A stretch of 46,071 nucleotides of DNA from Dyella japonica DSM 16301 (GCF_001010355.1 NZ_JPLA01000003.1:97645-143715), one strand, 5' to 3'; positions 24,960 to 36,360 are shown, numbered from the stretch's first letter. Notes: generated from the sequence alone by a model not told the origin. Translations and numbers: made by a program.

Positions 24960-26270
24960 ATGGCTTACGGACCCGCACCCCAAGAACATCAGGTCGTCTA
25001 CACCACGCTGCATTTCGACAAGCCGTGGGCGATGGACAGCTACACCCAGGTGGGTGGCTATGAAGCGTGGAAGAAAATCCTCGCCGAGAAGCCCGACCCG
25101 ACCGCCCTGATCGACGAGATCAAGAAGAGCAATCTGCGCGGCCGCGGCGGCGCAGGCTTCCCGACCGGCCTGAAGTGGTCCTTCATGCCCAAGGGCACCA
25201 TGCAGAAGTACATCCTCTGCAACTCCGACGAATCGGAGCCGGGCACCTGCAAGGACCGCGACATCCTGCGCTTCAACCCGCATGCGGTGATCGAAGGCAT
25301 GGCGATCGCGTGCTATTGCACCGGTTCTACCGTGGCCTACAACTACCTGCGTGGCGAATTCCATCACGAGCCGTTCGAGCATTTCGAAGAGGCGCTGAAG
25401 GAAGCCTACGCCGCCGGTCTGCTGGGCAAGAATATCCAGGGCACCGGCCTTGATGTGGACATCTATGGCGCACTCGGCGCCGGTGCCTACATCTGCGGCG
25501 AAGAAACCGCGCTGATGGAATCGCTGGAAGGCAAGAAGGGCCAGCCGCGCTTCAAGCCGCCGTTCCCGGCCAACTTTGGCCTGTACGGCAAGCCCAGCAC
25601 GATCAACAACACCGAAACCTATGCCTCGGTGCCGGCCATCCTGCGCAAGGGTGCGGACTGGTTCCTGGCGCAGAGCAAGACCAAGAACGGCGGTCCGAAG
25701 ATCTTCTCGGTCTCCGGTTGCGTGCAGAAGGGTGGCAACTTCGAAGTGCCGCTGGGCACGACGTTCGACGAGCTGCTGGAAATGGCCGGTGGCCTGCGTC
25801 CGGGCCGTACGCTGAAGGGTGCGATTCCCGGCGGCGTGTCGATGCCGGTGCTGCGCGCGGAACAGCTGAAGGGCCTGCCGTTCGACTACGACACGCTGCG
25901 CGACCTCAAGACGGGCCTGGGCTCGGGCGCCATCGTGGTGCTCGACGACACCGTCTGCACGGTGCGCTTCACCCGCCGCATCTCGCAGTTCTTCCACAAG
26001 GAAAGCTGCGGCCAGTGCACGCCGTGCCGCGAAGGCACCGGCTGGATGCACCGCGTGCTGGATCGCATCGTGGAAGGCAACGGCACCATGGAAGACCTGC
26101 ATCGTCTTAAGGCCATTGCCGGCCAGATCGAAGGCCACACCATCTGCGCGTTCGGCGAAGCCGCGGCGTGGCCGGTGCAGGGCTTCCTGCGCCAGTTCTG
26201 GGATGAATTTGAGTACTACATCGTCAACGGTCGCTCCATCGTCGACGACAAGCTTGGAGCCGCCGCATGA
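24960..26270 (+). CDS. nuoF: NADH-quinone oxidoreductase subunit F
   Basis: 436 residues, the NADH-binding 51-kDa subunit with FMN and [4Fe-4S] cluster N3. NADH/FMN loop [13 protein letters not shown] (61-73), a second glycine-rich stretch [19 protein letters not shown], and the cluster motif [11 protein letters not shown] with Cys350, Cys353, Cys356 and a fourth ligand Cys396 (HTICAFGE). Here NADH is oxidised and electrons enter the chain. The stop overlaps nuoG (ATGA). Confidence 0.97.
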   Translation: MAYGPAPQEHQVVYTTLHFDKPWAMDSYTQVGGYEAWKKILAEKPDPTALIDEIKKSNLRGRGGAGFPTGLKWSFMPKGTMQKYILCNSDESEPGTCKDRDILRFNPHAVIEGMAIACYCTGSTVAYNYLRGEFHHEPFEHFEEALKEAYAAGLLGKNIQGTGLDVDIYGALGAGAYICGEETALMESLEGKKGQPRFKPPFPANFGLYGKPSTINNTETYASVPAILRKGADWFLAQSKTKNGGPKIFSVSGCVQKGGNFEVPLGTTFDELLEMAGGLRPGRTLKGAIPGGVSMPVLRAEQLKGLPFDYDTLRDLKTGLGSGAIVVLDDTVCTVRFTRRISQFFHKESCGQCTPCREGTGWMHRVLDRIVEGNGTMEDLHRLKAIAGQIEGHTICAFGEAAAWPVQGFLRQFWDEFEYYIVNGRSIVDDKLGAAA

Positions 26271-28588
26271 GTGCGCAGCCCGCAGCACCGAACCTAGACC
26301 TCATCAACATCGAGGTCGATGGCAAGCCCACGCAGATCCGCAAGGGCGCCATGATCATCGAGGCGGCTGATGCCATCGGCATCAACATTCCTCGTTTCTG
26401 CTATCACCGCAAGCTGCCGATCGCCGCCAATTGCCGCATGTGCCTGGTGGAAGTGGAGATGGGCGGCAAGCCCATGCCCAAGCCGCAGCCGGCCTGCGCC
26501 ACCCCGGTGGCCGAAGGCATGAAGGTCACCACGCGCTCCGACTCCGCCCTGAAGTTCCAGAAGGACGTGATGGAGTTCCTGCTGATCAACCACCCGCTGG
26601 ATTGCCCGATCTGCGATCAGGGCGGCGAGTGCGAACTGCAGGACGTCGCGCTGGGCTATGGCCGCAGCGTGTCGCGCTACACCGAACGCAAGCGCACCAT
26701 CGCCGATGAAAACCTCGGTCCGCTGGTCGCCACCGAGATGACCCGCTGCATCCAGTGCACGCGCTGCGTGCGCTTCACCAGCGAAATCGCCGGTACGTAC
26801 GAGCTGGGCGGCATGAGCCGTGGCGACAACCTGCAGATCGGCACCTACATCGGCAAGACCATCGAGACGGAACTGTCGGGCAACATCATCGACGTCTGCC
26901 CGGTGGGCGCGCTGACCAACAAGCCGTTCCAGTTCCAGGCACGCGCCTGGGAGCTGATCGCCAAGCCGTCCGTGGCCTATCACGATGCGCTGGGCTCCAA
27001 CCTGTGGCTGCACACGCGCCGCGGTGAAGTGCTGCGCACGGTGCCGCGCGACAACGAATCGATCAACGAGTGCTGGCTCTCCGACCGCGACCGTTACAGC
27101 CATCAGGGCCTGTACGCCGCCGATCGCGTCGGCGCACCGCAGGTCAAGCGCAATGGCCAGTGGGTCACCACCACCTGGGACGACGCGCTGAGCGCTGCCG
27201 TGGAATCGCTCAAGGCCGTGCCGGGCAGCGAGCTGGGCGTGCTGGTGCATCCAGCCACCACCAACGAGGAGGGCGACCTGCTGGTGCGCCTGGCCCGTGG
27301 TCTTGGCAGTGCGCATATCGATCACCGCGTGCGTCAGCTGGACTTTGCCGACAACGCGATCGCCACGGCGTTCGCCAAGCCGGTTGCCGAGCTGGACAAG
27401 ATCAAGGCGGCGCTGCTCGTCGGTTCCGACCTGCGTCACGAGATGCCGCTGCTCAATCACCGCATCCATCAGGCGGTGAAGAAGGGCGCCAAGGTCTACG
27501 CCGTCAATCCGGCGAGCTTCAACTTCAATTACAAGCTGACCGGCGAAGCCATCGTGGCGCCGCAGGCCTTGGTCGATGCGCTGCTGTCGCTGGCCAAGGG
27601 CGTGGTCGAAGCGGGTGCCACCGCACCGGCCGCCCTGGCCGATGCGATCCACGCTGCGTCGTGCGACGAGGGTGACAAGGACGCGATTGCCGATCTGAAG
27701 AGCGGCAGCGCGGTCGTCATCCTCGGCGAAGCCGCCGTCACCCATCCGCAGGCCTCGTGGCTGCGTGCCGTGGCGCAGTTCATCGCGCAGGCGACGGGTG
27801 CCGCTTACAACGAACTGCCGGTCGGTGCGAACGCCGTCGGCCTGGGCCGCGTCGGCGTGCTGCCGGGCAATGGCGGCCTCGACGCGCAGGCCATGCTGGC
27901 CCAGCCGCGCAAGGCGTATGTGCTGTACGGCGTCGAGCCGCAGGACGTGGCCGACGGCGCTGCCTTGCTGAAGTCGCTCAAGGGCGCGCAGAAGGTGGTG
28001 GCGTTCACCGCCTATGCCAGCGATGCGCTGCGCGAGGTGGCCGAAGTGATCCTGCCGATCGGCCTGTTGCCGGAAATCGACGGCACCCTGGTCAATGTCG
28101 ATGGCCTGGCGCAGAGCGTGGCCGCCGGTGCGAAGGCGCCGGGCGATGCGCGTCCGGGCTGGAAGGTGCTGCGTGCACTGGGCGGCGTGATGAAGCTGGC
28201 CGGTTTCGAGTTCGACGACCTGGCCGGCCTGCGCGAAGGCATCAGCGAGCGTGCGCATCAGCCGCGCGCCGAGCTGTCCTCGCGTCCGTCGACAGGTGGC
28301 CTGAGCCGCCTCGCCACCTGGCCGATCTACCGGTCCGATGCCGTGCTCCGTCGCGCGACCGCACTCAGCAAGCACCCGCTCAACCGTGCGCCGGCCGTCC
28401 GCCTCAACGCGGATGAAGCCAAGCGCCTGGGCCTGGACGAGGGCGATGCCGTGCGCGTGAGCGACGCGGTGCTGCCGCTGGCGATCGATGCGACCGTGCC
28501 CGATGGCGCGGCCTGGATCGAAGCCGCACACGACGACACTGTCTCGCTGCCGCCTTACGGCGCAGCCCTCACCCTGAGCAAGGTGTAA
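26267..28588 (+). CDS. nuoG: NADH-quinone oxidoreductase subunit G
   Basis: 773 residues. N-terminal ferredoxin-like domain with [2Fe-2S] N1b ligands ([23 protein letters not shown]), then the His/Cys site of N5 ([18 protein letters not shown]), N4 ([11 protein letters not shown] and CPVGALTN), then a molybdopterin-oxidoreductase-like body. The extra CxxCxxxC motif of cluster N7, found in E. coli and Thermus NuoG, is missing, and the protein is shorter than the 908-residue E. coli form. This is the mitochondrial-like type common in alpha- and many other proteobacteria. The C-terminal half is Ala-rich and less conserved. Confidence 0.95.
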   Translation: MSAQPAAPNLDLINIEVDGKPTQIRKGAMIIEAADAIGINIPRFCYHRKLPIAANCRMCLVEVEMGGKPMPKPQPACATPVAEGMKVTTRSDSALKFQKDVMEFLLINHPLDCPICDQGGECELQDVALGYGRSVSRYTERKRTIADENLGPLVATEMTRCIQCTRCVRFTSEIAGTYELGGMSRGDNLQIGTYIGKTIETELSGNIIDVCPVGALTNKPFQFQARAWELIAKPSVAYHDALGSNLWLHTRRGEVLRTVPRDNESINECWLSDRDRYSHQGLYAADRVGAPQVKRNGQWVTTTWDDALSAAVESLKAVPGSELGVLVHPATTNEEGDLLVRLARGLGSAHIDHRVRQLDFADNAIATAFAKPVAELDKIKAALLVGSDLRHEMPLLNHRIHQAVKKGAKVYAVNPASFNFNYKLTGEAIVAPQALVDALLSLAKGVVEAGATAPAALADAIHAASCDEGDKDAIADLKSGSAVVILGEAAVTHPQASWLRAVAQFIAQATGAAYNELPVGANAVGLGRVGVLPGNGGLDAQAMLAQPRKAYVLYGVEPQDVADGAALLKSLKGAQKVVAFTAYASDALREVAEVILPIGLLPEIDGTLVNVDGLAQSVAAGAKAPGDARPGWKVLRALGGVMKLAGFEFDDLAGLREGISERAHQPRAELSSRPSTGGLSRLATWPIYRSDAVLRRATALSKHPLNRAPAVRLNADEAKRLGLDEGDAVRVSDAVLPLAIDATVPDGAAWIEAAHDDTVSLPPYGAALTLSKV

Positions 28589-28592
28589 ACGC

Positions 28593-29621
28593 ATGCTCGA
28601 TCAGCTCATCAATCAAGTCGGCTTGCCGATCGTCTACATCCTGTGCATCGTCCTGCCGCTGGTCATCACGGTGGCGCTGTACGTGTGGTGGGAGCGCAAG
28701 GTGCTCGGCTGGATGCACGTGCGCATGGGGCCCAACAAGGTCGGCCCGTTCGGCCTGCTGCAGGCCTTTGCGGACGTCACCAAGCTGCTGATCAAGGAAG
28801 TGATTCTTCCGACCAGCGCGAACCGGGCCCTGTACTACATGGCGCCGCTGATCGCACTGATCCCGGCGCTGGCCGCCTGGGCGGTGATTCCCTTCAACGA
28901 CAAGCTGGTGCTGGCCAACGTCAACGCCGGCCTGCTGTACCTGCTGGCGATGACCTCGCTAGGCGTGTACGGCATCATCCTGGCCGGCTGGGCGTCCAAC
29001 TCGCGCTACGCGCTGCTGGGTGCCATGCGTTCGGCGGCACAGGTGATCTCGTACGAACTGGCCATGGGCCTGTGCCTGGTCTGCGTGCTGGTGCTGGCCG
29101 GTTCCCTGAACCTGACCGACATCGTGCATGCGCAGGCCGGCAGCAAGGGCATCTTCGACTGGTTCATGTGGCCGCTGCTGCCGGTGTTCGTCATCTACTT
29201 CATCTCGGGCGTGGCTGAAACTAACCGCGCGCCGTTCGACGTGGCCGAAGGCGAGTCGGAAATCGTCGCCGGCTTCCACGTGGAGTATTCGGGCTCGGCG
29301 TTCGCGCTGTTCTTCCTGGCCGAATACGCCAACATGATCCTGATCAGCTTCCTGGCGCCGATCCTGTTCATGGGCGGCTGGCTGTCGCCGCTGCCGGCCT
29401 CGTGGGGCATCGTGGGGCAGGCGAGCGTGCTGTGGCTGTTCGTCAAGGTGTTCGTCTTTGCCTTCATGTTCCTGTGGTTCCGCGCGAGCTTCCCGCGTTA
29501 CCGCTATGACCAGATCATGCGTCTGGGCTGGAAGGTATTCATTCCCATCACCATCGTCTGGGTCCTCGTCGCCGGCTGCATGAAGTTTTTCGGCTGGGTC
29601 ACCGTCGGCACGGGAGGCTGA
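28593..29621 (+). CDS. nuoH: NADH-quinone oxidoreductase subunit H
   Basis: 342 residues, eight or so helices. NuoH links the quinone site to the proton-pumping membrane arm. Signatures: [39 protein letters not shown] (the acidic loop facing the quinone channel) and [19 protein letters not shown]. Four-base gap from nuoG. Confidence 0.97.
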   Translation: MLDQLINQVGLPIVYILCIVLPLVITVALYVWWERKVLGWMHVRMGPNKVGPFGLLQAFADVTKLLIKEVILPTSANRALYYMAPLIALIPALAAWAVIPFNDKLVLANVNAGLLYLLAMTSLGVYGIILAGWASNSRYALLGAMRSAAQVISYELAMGLCLVCVLVLAGSLNLTDIVHAQAGSKGIFDWFMWPLLPVFVIYFISGVAETNRAPFDVAEGESEIVAGFHVEYSGSAFALFFLAEYANMILISFLAPILFMGGWLSPLPASWGIVGQASVLWLFVKVFVFAFMFLWFRASFPRYRYDQIMRLGWKVFIPITIVWVLVAGCMKFFGWVTVGTGG

Positions 29622-29627
29622 AGAAAC

Positions 29628-30119
29628 ATGTCCCGCGTAACTCACTATTTCAAAAGCCTGCTGCTTATCGAGCTGTTCAAGGGCTTGGGCCTGACCATGC
29701 GTTACATGTTCAGCCCCAAGTACACCATGCGCTATCCGATGGAGCACATCCCCAAGTCCAACCGCTTCCGCGGCCTGCATGCGCTGCGTCGCTACGCCAA
29801 CGGCGAAGAGCGCTGCATCGCGTGCAAGCTGTGCGAGGCGGTGTGCCCGGCGCTCGCCATCACCATCGACTCCGCCCCGCGCGAGAGTGACGGCCAGCGC
29901 CGCACCACGCGTTATGACATCGACCTGTTCAAGTGCATCTTCTGCGGCTTCTGCGAAGAGAGCTGCCCGGTCGATTCGATCGTCGAGACGCACATCCATG
30001 AGTACCACTTCGAGCAGCGTGGCGAGAACGTGGTGACCAAGCCGCAGCTGCTCGCCATCGGCGATCGCTTCGAGCAGGACATCGCGGCTGCCCGCGCTCA
30101 AGACGCCGCGTATCGCTGA
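29628..30119 (+). CDS. nuoI: NADH-quinone oxidoreductase subunit I
   Basis: 163 residues, an 8Fe ferredoxin-type subunit holding [4Fe-4S] clusters N6a and N6b. Two CxxCxxCxxxCP motifs: [16 protein letters not shown] and [16 protein letters not shown]. The N-terminal about 50 residues ([19 protein letters not shown]) form the helix that lies on the membrane. It passes electrons from the hydrophilic chain to N2 in NuoB. Confidence 0.97.
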   Translation: MSRVTHYFKSLLLIELFKGLGLTMRYMFSPKYTMRYPMEHIPKSNRFRGLHALRRYANGEERCIACKLCEAVCPALAITIDSAPRESDGQRRTTRYDIDLFKCIFCGFCEESCPVDSIVETHIHEYHFEQRGENVVTKPQLLAIGDRFEQDIAAARAQDAAYR

Positions 30120-30131
30120 GGACGGGACATC

Positions 30132-30785
30132 ATGATCGATCCGAATATGTTCCAACTCGTGTGCTTCTACGCCTTCGCGGCCGTCACCGTGGTGGCGGCG
30201 CTGGGCGTGATCACGCTGCGCAACACGGTGCATGCCGTGCTGTCGCTGGTGCTCACCTTCTTCAGCACCGCCTGCATCTGGCTGCTGGCCGAAGCCGAAT
30301 TCCTCGCCATTGCCCTGATCGTGGTCTACGTGGGCGCGGTGATGGTGCTGTTCCTGTTCGTGGTGATGATGCTGGACATCAAGCAGGAGCACGTGCGCGA
30401 GGGCTTCATCAAATACCTGCCGGTCGGCATCATCGTGGCCCTGGTCATGCTGGGCGAAATGCTCGCGCTGATCGGCGTGCGTGCGATGCACCAGGCCGTG
30501 ATGGGCGCCGACCCCGCCACCGTGGCCGGTATGTCCAACACCGCCTGGCTGGGCAATGCGCTCTACACGCAGTTCCTGCTGCCGTTCGAAGTGGCCGCGC
30601 TGATCCTGACCGTGGGTGTGGTGGCCGCCGTGGTACTGACCCTGCGCCAGCGCACCGGCGTGCGTCACCAGCAGGCCTCGCAGCAGGTTCGCGTCAACCC
30701 GCGTGACCGCGTCCGCGTGGTGAAGATGGCGGCGGAAGTTCCCGCCGCGCCCCAGCCGGCACCGGGCAAGGAGACCACCCCATGA
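30132..30785 (+). CDS. nuoJ: NADH-quinone oxidoreductase subunit J
   Basis: 217 residues, five membrane helices, including [20 protein letters not shown] with the conserved pi-bulge region used in coupling. The C-terminal about 45 residues ([20 protein letters not shown]) are polar and basic, longer than in E. coli (184 residues), ending in a Pro/Ala tail. The stop overlaps the nuoK start (ATGA). Confidence 0.95.
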   Translation: MIDPNMFQLVCFYAFAAVTVVAALGVITLRNTVHAVLSLVLTFFSTACIWLLAEAEFLAIALIVVYVGAVMVLFLFVVMMLDIKQEHVREGFIKYLPVGIIVALVMLGEMLALIGVRAMHQAVMGADPATVAGMSNTAWLGNALYTQFLLPFEVAALILTVGVVAAVVLTLRQRTGVRHQQASQQVRVNPRDRVRVVKMAAEVPAAPQPAPGKETTP

Positions 30786-31087
30786 TCACGCTTTCGCACT
30801 TCATCGTGCTCGGCGCCGTGCTGTTCTGCATCGCGCTGGCCAGTCTGTTCATCAATCGCAAGAACGTCATCGTGCTGCTGATGTCGATCGAGCTGATGCT
30901 GCTGGCGGTGAACATCAACTTCGTCGCGTTCTCCCGTTTCCTGGGTGACGTGGCAGGGCAGGTGTTCGTGTTCTTCATCCTCACCGTGGCTGCGGCGGAA
31001 ACCGCCATCGGCCTGGCGATCCTGGTCCTGCTGTTCCGCAACCGCAGCACCATCAACGTCGCCGAAATCGACAGCATGAAGGGCTGA
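30782..31087 (+). CDS. nuoK: NADH-quinone oxidoreductase subunit K
   Basis: 101 residues with three helices, MrpC-like. The two conserved membrane Glu residues are in [19 protein letters not shown] and [18 protein letters not shown]. Part of the E-channel for proton transfer. Length is typical of the family. Confidence 0.97.
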   Translation: MITLSHFIVLGAVLFCIALASLFINRKNVIVLLMSIELMLLAVNINFVAFSRFLGDVAGQVFVFFILTVAAAETAIGLAILVLLFRNRSTINVAEIDSMKG

Positions 31088-31091
31088 CCCG

Positions 31092-33167
31092 ATGGAATTG
31101 TCTACCTCCATTCTGCTGACCATCGCCCTGGCACCGCTCGTCGGCTGCCTGCTGGCGGGCTTCTTCGGTCGCTTCATCGGTCGCGCCGGCTCGCACAGCG
31201 TGACCATCCTGGGCGTGGCGATCGCCTGCGGCCTGTCGTTCTACGTGCTGTACCAGCTCACCTCGGGCGGCGCACCGATCTATAACCAGAACATCTACAC
31301 CTGGTTCGAGATCGGCAACTACAGCGCCCACGTCGGCTTCATGATCGATCGCCTGACCGCCATGATGATGGTGGTGGTGACCTTCGTGTCGCTGCTGGTG
31401 CACATCTACACCATCGGCTACATGGCCGATGATCCGGGCTACCAGCGCTTCTTCAGCTACATCTCGCTGTTCACCTTCTCGATGTTGATGCTCGTGATGA
31501 GCAACAACTTCATGCAGCTGTTCTTCGGCTGGGAAGCGGTGGGCCTGGTGTCGTACCTGCTGATCGGCTTCTGGTACAAGCGCCCGACGGCGATCTTCGC
31601 CAACCTCAAGGCGTTCCTGGTCAACCGCGTGGGCGACTTCGGCTTCCTGCTCGGCATCGCCGGCGTGCTGTATTTCCTGGGCACGCTCGACTACACCACG
31701 GCCTTCGCCGCGGCGCCGACGCTGGTGGGCAAGACCCTGCAGATCACCCAGAACACGCATTGGGATGCTGCTACCGTCATCTGCATCTGCCTGTTCATCG
31801 GCGCGATGGGCAAGTCCGCCCAGGTGCCGCTGCACGTGTGGCTGCCCGATTCGATGGAAGGTCCCACCCCGATCTCGGCACTGATCCACGCCGCGACCAT
31901 GGTGACCGCCGGCATCTTCATGGTGGCGCGCATGTCGCCCATCTTCGAACTGTCGGAAACCGCGCTCAGCTTCGTGATGATCATCGGCGCCACCGGCGCG
32001 CTGTTCACCGGCCTGATCGGCATCGTGCAGAACGACATCAAGCGCGTCGTCGCGTACTCCACGCTGTCGCAGCTGGGCTATATGACGGTGGCGCTGGGCG
32101 TGTCCGCTTATGCCGGCGCCGTGTTCCACCTGATGACGCATGCCTTCTTCAAGGCGCTGCTGTTCCTGGGTGCCGGCTCGGTCATCATTGCCATGCACCA
32201 TGAGCAGGACATGCGCTACATGGGCGGCCTGCGCAAGTACATGCCGATCACCTGGATCACCATGTGGATCGGTTCGCTGGCGCTGTGCGGCGTGCCGTTC
32301 TTCGCGGGCTTCTATTCCAAGGACGCCATCATCGAAGCGGTGGGCGAGTCGCATCGCTGGGGTGCCACCTACGCCTACTTCTGCGTGATGGCCGGCGCCT
32401 TCGTGACCGCGCTGTACACCTTCCGCCAGATGTACCTGACCTTCCACGGCAAGGAGCGCTTCGTGGTGGTGCACGATCATGGCCACGGTCATGCTCACGG
32501 CCACGACGACCATGCCGCGCACGACGAGCACCATCATGTCTCGCACAAGGATGACCACGGTCATCACGAGCAGGGCATCATGCACGAGACGCCGAAGGAG
32601 TCGCCGTGGGTGGTGACGCTGCCGCTGATCCTGCTGGCGATCCCGTCGATCATCGTGGGCTTCCTCGCCATCCAGCCGATGCTTTACGGCGAGTGGTTCG
32701 GTTCGGCCATCCACGTCAACGAGGCGAACAATGTCCTCGGCGAGCTGGCCAAGGAGTTCCACGGTTCGGTGGGCATGGCGTTGCATGGCTTCCTGCAGCT
32801 GCCGTTCCTGCTGGTGCTGACCGCGTTCGCGATCCAGACCTACATCTACCTGTTCAACCCGTCCGTGGCCGATCGCATCAAGAACGCGCTCAAGCCGATC
32901 TATAACCTGCTCAACCACAAGTACTGGTTCGACGCGGTGTATTTCATCGTCTTCGCGCGCGGCGGTATGGCGCTGGGTCGTGCCCTGTGGAAGGGCGGCG
33001 ATGCAGCGGTTATCGACGGCGTGCTGGTCAATGGTTCGGCGGGTCTGGTCGACCGTATTGCAGGTGGTATGCGTCGCCTGCAGTCCGGCTATCTCTATCA
33101 CTACGCCTTCGCGATGATTCTCGGCCTTATCCTGCTGCTTGGCGGGTATTGGCTGGTCGGGCAATAA
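31092..33167 (+). CDS. nuoL: NADH-quinone oxidoreductase subunit L, with histidine-rich loop
   Basis: 691 residues against 613 in E. coli. Antiporter-like proton-pumping subunit: key segment KSAQVPLHVWLPDSMEGPTP with the channel Lys, plus FGWEAVGLVSYLLIGFWYKR holding the conserved Glu. The extra length is mostly a polar insertion between transmembrane blocks at residues 461-498, containing 16 His in 38 positions along with Asp and Gly (HGHGHAHGHDDH and similar). The last block should include the long lateral helix spanning NuoM and NuoN. His-rich loops occur in some other NuoL proteins; a metal-binding role is only a guess. Confidence 0.96.
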   Translation: MELSTSILLTIALAPLVGCLLAGFFGRFIGRAGSHSVTILGVAIACGLSFYVLYQLTSGGAPIYNQNIYTWFEIGNYSAHVGFMIDRLTAMMMVVVTFVSLLVHIYTIGYMADDPGYQRFFSYISLFTFSMLMLVMSNNFMQLFFGWEAVGLVSYLLIGFWYKRPTAIFANLKAFLVNRVGDFGFLLGIAGVLYFLGTLDYTTAFAAAPTLVGKTLQITQNTHWDAATVICICLFIGAMGKSAQVPLHVWLPDSMEGPTPISALIHAATMVTAGIFMVARMSPIFELSETALSFVMIIGATGALFTGLIGIVQNDIKRVVAYSTLSQLGYMTVALGVSAYAGAVFHLMTHAFFKALLFLGAGSVIIAMHHEQDMRYMGGLRKYMPITWITMWIGSLALCGVPFFAGFYSKDAIIEAVGESHRWGATYAYFCVMAGAFVTALYTFRQMYLTFHGKERFVVVHDHGHGHAHGHDDHAAHDEHHHVSHKDDHGHHEQGIMHETPKESPWVVTLPLILLAIPSIIVGFLAIQPMLYGEWFGSAIHVNEANNVLGELAKEFHGSVGMALHGFLQLPFLLVLTAFAIQTYIYLFNPSVADRIKNALKPIYNLLNHKYWFDAVYFIVFARGGMALGRALWKGGDAAVIDGVLVNGSAGLVDRIAGGMRRLQSGYLYHYAFAMILGLILLLGGYWLVGQ

Positions 33168-33180
33168 GGGAACCTGCTCC

Positions 33181-34689
33181 ATGTTCAATCATTTGCTCAG
33201 CCTGCTGATCTGGCTCCCCGTGGTGGGTGCCATCCCGGTGCTGCTCGCCGGCTCCGGCCGACCCAACGCTGCGCGTTGGATCGCCCTGGCGGTCGCCGTC
33301 CTCACCTTCGTGCTCAGCCTCTACATGCTGCCGCTGTACAACGCGGCAGACGCCACCAAGCAGCTCGCCGAAAGCCATGTGTGGATCGCCTCGCTGGGCG
33401 TCCACTACAACCTGGCGGTCGACGGCATTTCGGTGGCCCTGATCCTGCTGACCAGCTTCGTCGGCATCCTGGTGATCGTGGGCGCGTGGGAGGTCATCCA
33501 GACCAACCCGCACCAGTACATGTCCGCCATGCTGGTGCTCGAGGGCCTGATGATCGGCGTGTTCTGCGCCACCGACGCGTTGCTGTTCTACGTGTTCTTC
33601 GAGGCCATGCTGATCCCGATGTTCATCCTCATCGGTGTCTGGGGTGGTCCGCGTCGCGTCTATGCCACGCTGAAGTTCTTCATCTACACGTTCTTCGGCT
33701 CCATCTTCATGCTGGTGGGCCTGATCTACCTGTACCTGAAGGCCGGTTCGTTCGACCTGGCCACGCTGGCGGCGCTGCCGCTGAGCATGAAGGAGCAGAC
33801 CTGGCTGTTCTTCGCCTTCCTGATCGCCTTCGCGGTGAAGGTGCCGATGGTGCCGGTGCATACGTGGTTGCCGGATGCCCACGTGGAAGCGCCCACCGGC
33901 GGTTCGGTGGTGCTGGCCGCGGTGATGCTGAAGATCGGTGGCTACGGTTTCCTGCGCTTCTCGCTGCCGATCACGCCGGACGCCGCTGATGCGTACGCCT
34001 GGGTGGTGATTGGGCTCAGCCTGATCGCGGTGGTCTACATCGGCTACATCGCGCTGGTGCAGGAGGACATGAAGAAGCTGGTGGCGTATTCGTCCGTGGC
34101 GCACATGGGCTTCGTGACGCTGGGCATCTTCATCGCCTTCATGCTGGTGCGCGGCAGCAACAACCTCGATGCCGCCAAGCTGGGCATGCAGGGTGCGATG
34201 GTGCAGATGATCTCGCACGGCTTCGTCTCGGGCGCGATGTTCTCGTGCATTGGCGTCCTGTACGACCGCATGCACACCCGCCAGATCAAGGACTACGGCG
34301 GCGTCATCAACGTGATGCCGTGGTTCGGCTTCTTCTACGTGGTGTTCGCCATGGCCAACAGCGGCCTGCCGGGTACCAGCGGTTTCGTGGGCGAATTCCA
34401 GGTGATCCTGGCCAGCTTCCAGGCCAATCCGCTGATCGCCTTCTTCGCCGCCTTCACCCTGATCATCGGTGCCGCGTACACGCTGTACATGGTCAAGCGC
34501 GTGCTGTGGGGTGACATCACCAATCCGCACGTGGCGGAGATGAAGGACCTCAACGGACGCGAATGGTTTGTGCTGGGCGCGTTCGCCGCAGCCGTGTTCG
34601 CCCTAGGCATCTGGCCGCAGCCGCTGATCCACCTGATGGATTCGTCGGTCACGCAGCTGGTGACCCAGCTTGGCAACCACAAGATTTAA
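33181..34689 (+). CDS. nuoM: NADH-quinone oxidoreductase subunit M
   Basis: 502 residues, about 14 helices, second antiporter-like pump. Signatures YVFFEAMLIPMFILIGVWGG (conserved Glu) and KVPMVPVHTWLPDAHVEAPT (conserved Lys). ATG 33181 gives the standard N-terminus MFNHLLSLLIWLPVVGA; the frame is open 42 bases further upstream, inside nuoL, without support. The gap to nuoL is 13 bases. Confidence 0.97.
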   Translation: MFNHLLSLLIWLPVVGAIPVLLAGSGRPNAARWIALAVAVLTFVLSLYMLPLYNAADATKQLAESHVWIASLGVHYNLAVDGISVALILLTSFVGILVIVGAWEVIQTNPHQYMSAMLVLEGLMIGVFCATDALLFYVFFEAMLIPMFILIGVWGGPRRVYATLKFFIYTFFGSIFMLVGLIYLYLKAGSFDLATLAALPLSMKEQTWLFFAFLIAFAVKVPMVPVHTWLPDAHVEAPTGGSVVLAAVMLKIGGYGFLRFSLPITPDAADAYAWVVIGLSLIAVVYIGYIALVQEDMKKLVAYSSVAHMGFVTLGIFIAFMLVRGSNNLDAAKLGMQGAMVQMISHGFVSGAMFSCIGVLYDRMHTRQIKDYGGVINVMPWFGFFYVVFAMANSGLPGTSGFVGEFQVILASFQANPLIAFFAAFTLIIGAAYTLYMVKRVLWGDITNPHVAEMKDLNGREWFVLGAFAAAVFALGIWPQPLIHLMDSSVTQLVTQLGNHKI

Positions 34690-34701
34690 GCAGGACTGAT
34701 C

Positions 34702-36141
34702 ATGCCGAATCTCAATGACATACTGATCCTGTTGCCGGAGTTCTATCTGGTGGCGGCAGCGTGCTTGCTGCTGTTGCTGGATGCCTTCATGAAGCCCGAG
34801 CAGCGCCCGGTGCTGCACTGGCTGTCGATCGCCGTCCTGCTGGTGGCCATCTACCTGGTCGTCGCCGGCCAGCCCAGCCAGGCGGTCACGGCGTTCAACG
34901 GCATGTTCATCCGCGACGGCGTCGCGGAGATCCTCAAGGTCTTCTCGCTGCTGACCACGGTGCTGGTGTTCTTCTACGCCAAGCCCTATCTGCAGGATCG
35001 CAAGCTGTTCGTGGGCGAGTTCTACACGCTGACCATCTTTGCGGTGATCGGCATCATGCTGCTGGTGTCCGCCGGCAACCTGATCATGGTGTACCTGGGC
35101 CTGGAACTGCTGACGCTGTCGTCGTACGCGCTGGTCGCGCTCAACCGCGATTCGCGTCTGTCCTCGGAAGCGGCCATCAAGTACTTCGTGCTGGGTGCGC
35201 TGGCCTCGGGCATGCTGCTGTACGGCATGTCGATGGTCTACGGCGCCACCGGCACGCTCGACCTCGTGCGCCTGCACACGGCGGCCGGCCACACCGGCAT
35301 GCCGCATCTGCTGGTGTTCGGCCTGATCTTCATGATCGTGGGTATCGGCTTCAAGCTCGGTGCCGCGCCGTTCCACATGTGGATCCCGGACGTGTACCAG
35401 GGTTCGCCGACGGCGGTGACGGTCTTCATCGGTTCCGCGCAGAAACTGGCGGCGTTCGGTATGGCCTACCGCTTGCTGGCCTCGGGTCTGGGCGACCTGT
35501 CCCAGCACTGGCAGCTGATGCTGGCGTGCCTGGCCGTGTTGTCGCTGGCGATCGGCAACATCGTCGCCATCGTGCAGACCAACCTCAAGCGCCTGCTGGC
35601 CTATTCGACCATCTCGCACATGGGTTATCTGCTGGTTGGTCTGGTCAATGCCGGTCCGGAAGGCTATGCCGCGTCGCTGTTCTATGCGATCAGCTATGCG
35701 ATCACCAGTGCCGCGGCGTTCGGCATGATCCTGGCGCTGGCGCGTGCCGGCTTCGAGTGCGAAGAGATCGACGATCTCAAGGGCCTCAACCAGCGCTCGC
35801 CGTGGGCTGCGTTCCTGATGATGCTGGTGATGTTCTCGCTGGCCGGCGTACCGCCGCTGTTCGGCTTCTTCGGCAAGCTGCTGGTGTTCCAGGCCGCGAT
35901 CCATGCCGGCTACCTGTGGCTTGCCCTGGTCGGCGCGGTGTTCGCCATCATCGGCCTCTACTACTACCTGCGCGTGGTCAAGGTGATGTACTTCGACAAG
36001 CCGGTGGAAGGCACCGAAGTGCACCTGCAGAAGGACGTCTCGGTACGCCTGGTACTGTCCTTGAATGTGCTGGCGCTGCTGGTGCTCGGCATCGTCTGGG
36101 GCCCGCTGTTCGGCTGGTGCCAGAGCGTTTTCGTCGGCTGA
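34702..36141 (+). CDS. nuoN: NADH-quinone oxidoreductase subunit N
   Basis: 479 residues, third antiporter-like pump and last nuo gene. Signatures YLGLELLTLSSYALVALNRD (Glu) and FKLGAAPFHMWIPDVYQGSP (Lys), then LKRLLAYSTISHMGYLLVGL. Full length. No clear terminator follows in the 82 bases before the tRNA promoter, so some read-through into the tRNA-rimP operon is possible. Confidence 0.97.
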   Translation: MPNLNDILILLPEFYLVAAACLLLLLDAFMKPEQRPVLHWLSIAVLLVAIYLVVAGQPSQAVTAFNGMFIRDGVAEILKVFSLLTTVLVFFYAKPYLQDRKLFVGEFYTLTIFAVIGIMLLVSAGNLIMVYLGLELLTLSSYALVALNRDSRLSSEAAIKYFVLGALASGMLLYGMSMVYGATGTLDLVRLHTAAGHTGMPHLLVFGLIFMIVGIGFKLGAAPFHMWIPDVYQGSPTAVTVFIGSAQKLAAFGMAYRLLASGLGDLSQHWQLMLACLAVLSLAIGNIVAIVQTNLKRLLAYSTISHMGYLLVGLVNAGPEGYAASLFYAISYAITSAAAFGMILALARAGFECEEIDDLKGLNQRSPWAAFLMMLVMFSLAGVPPLFGFFGKLLVFQAAIHAGYLWLALVGAVFAIIGLYYYLRVVKVMYFDKPVEGTEVHLQKDVSVRLVLSLNVLALLVLGIVWGPLFGWCQSVFVG

Positions 36142-36223
36142 AGACTGCTTGATTTGGGGGCGTGACGGCCGCATCTCCGTTACGCTTTCTTGGCGATGAA
36201 GTGAAATTAGTTAGCGAAAAGGC

Positions 36224-36252
36224 TTGCAAGAATTCGGCCATCTCGCTAATCT
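36224..36252 (+). promoter_or_regulatory. Promoter of the initiator tRNA / rimP-nusA operon
   Basis: TTGCAA (36224-36229) and TAATCT (36247-36252) with a 17-base spacer; predicted start near 36259, just before the tRNA at 36266. Confidence 0.72.
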
Positions 36253-36265
36253 TTGCGGACTCTGA

Positions 36266-36342
<77 letters not shown>

Positions 36343-36360
36343 GATCTTTCTTAGAACAAG

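Noticed and set aside
23007..26288. 1093-codon open frame on the minus strand opposite nuoD-nuoF
   Set aside because: High-GC shadow; His/Arg/Gln-rich composition without domains, opposite complete conserved genes.
32472..32588. His-rich NuoL segment as a tandem DNA repeat or assembly artefact
   Set aside because: The frame is intact and the codons vary, so it is not a simple DNA repeat expansion.
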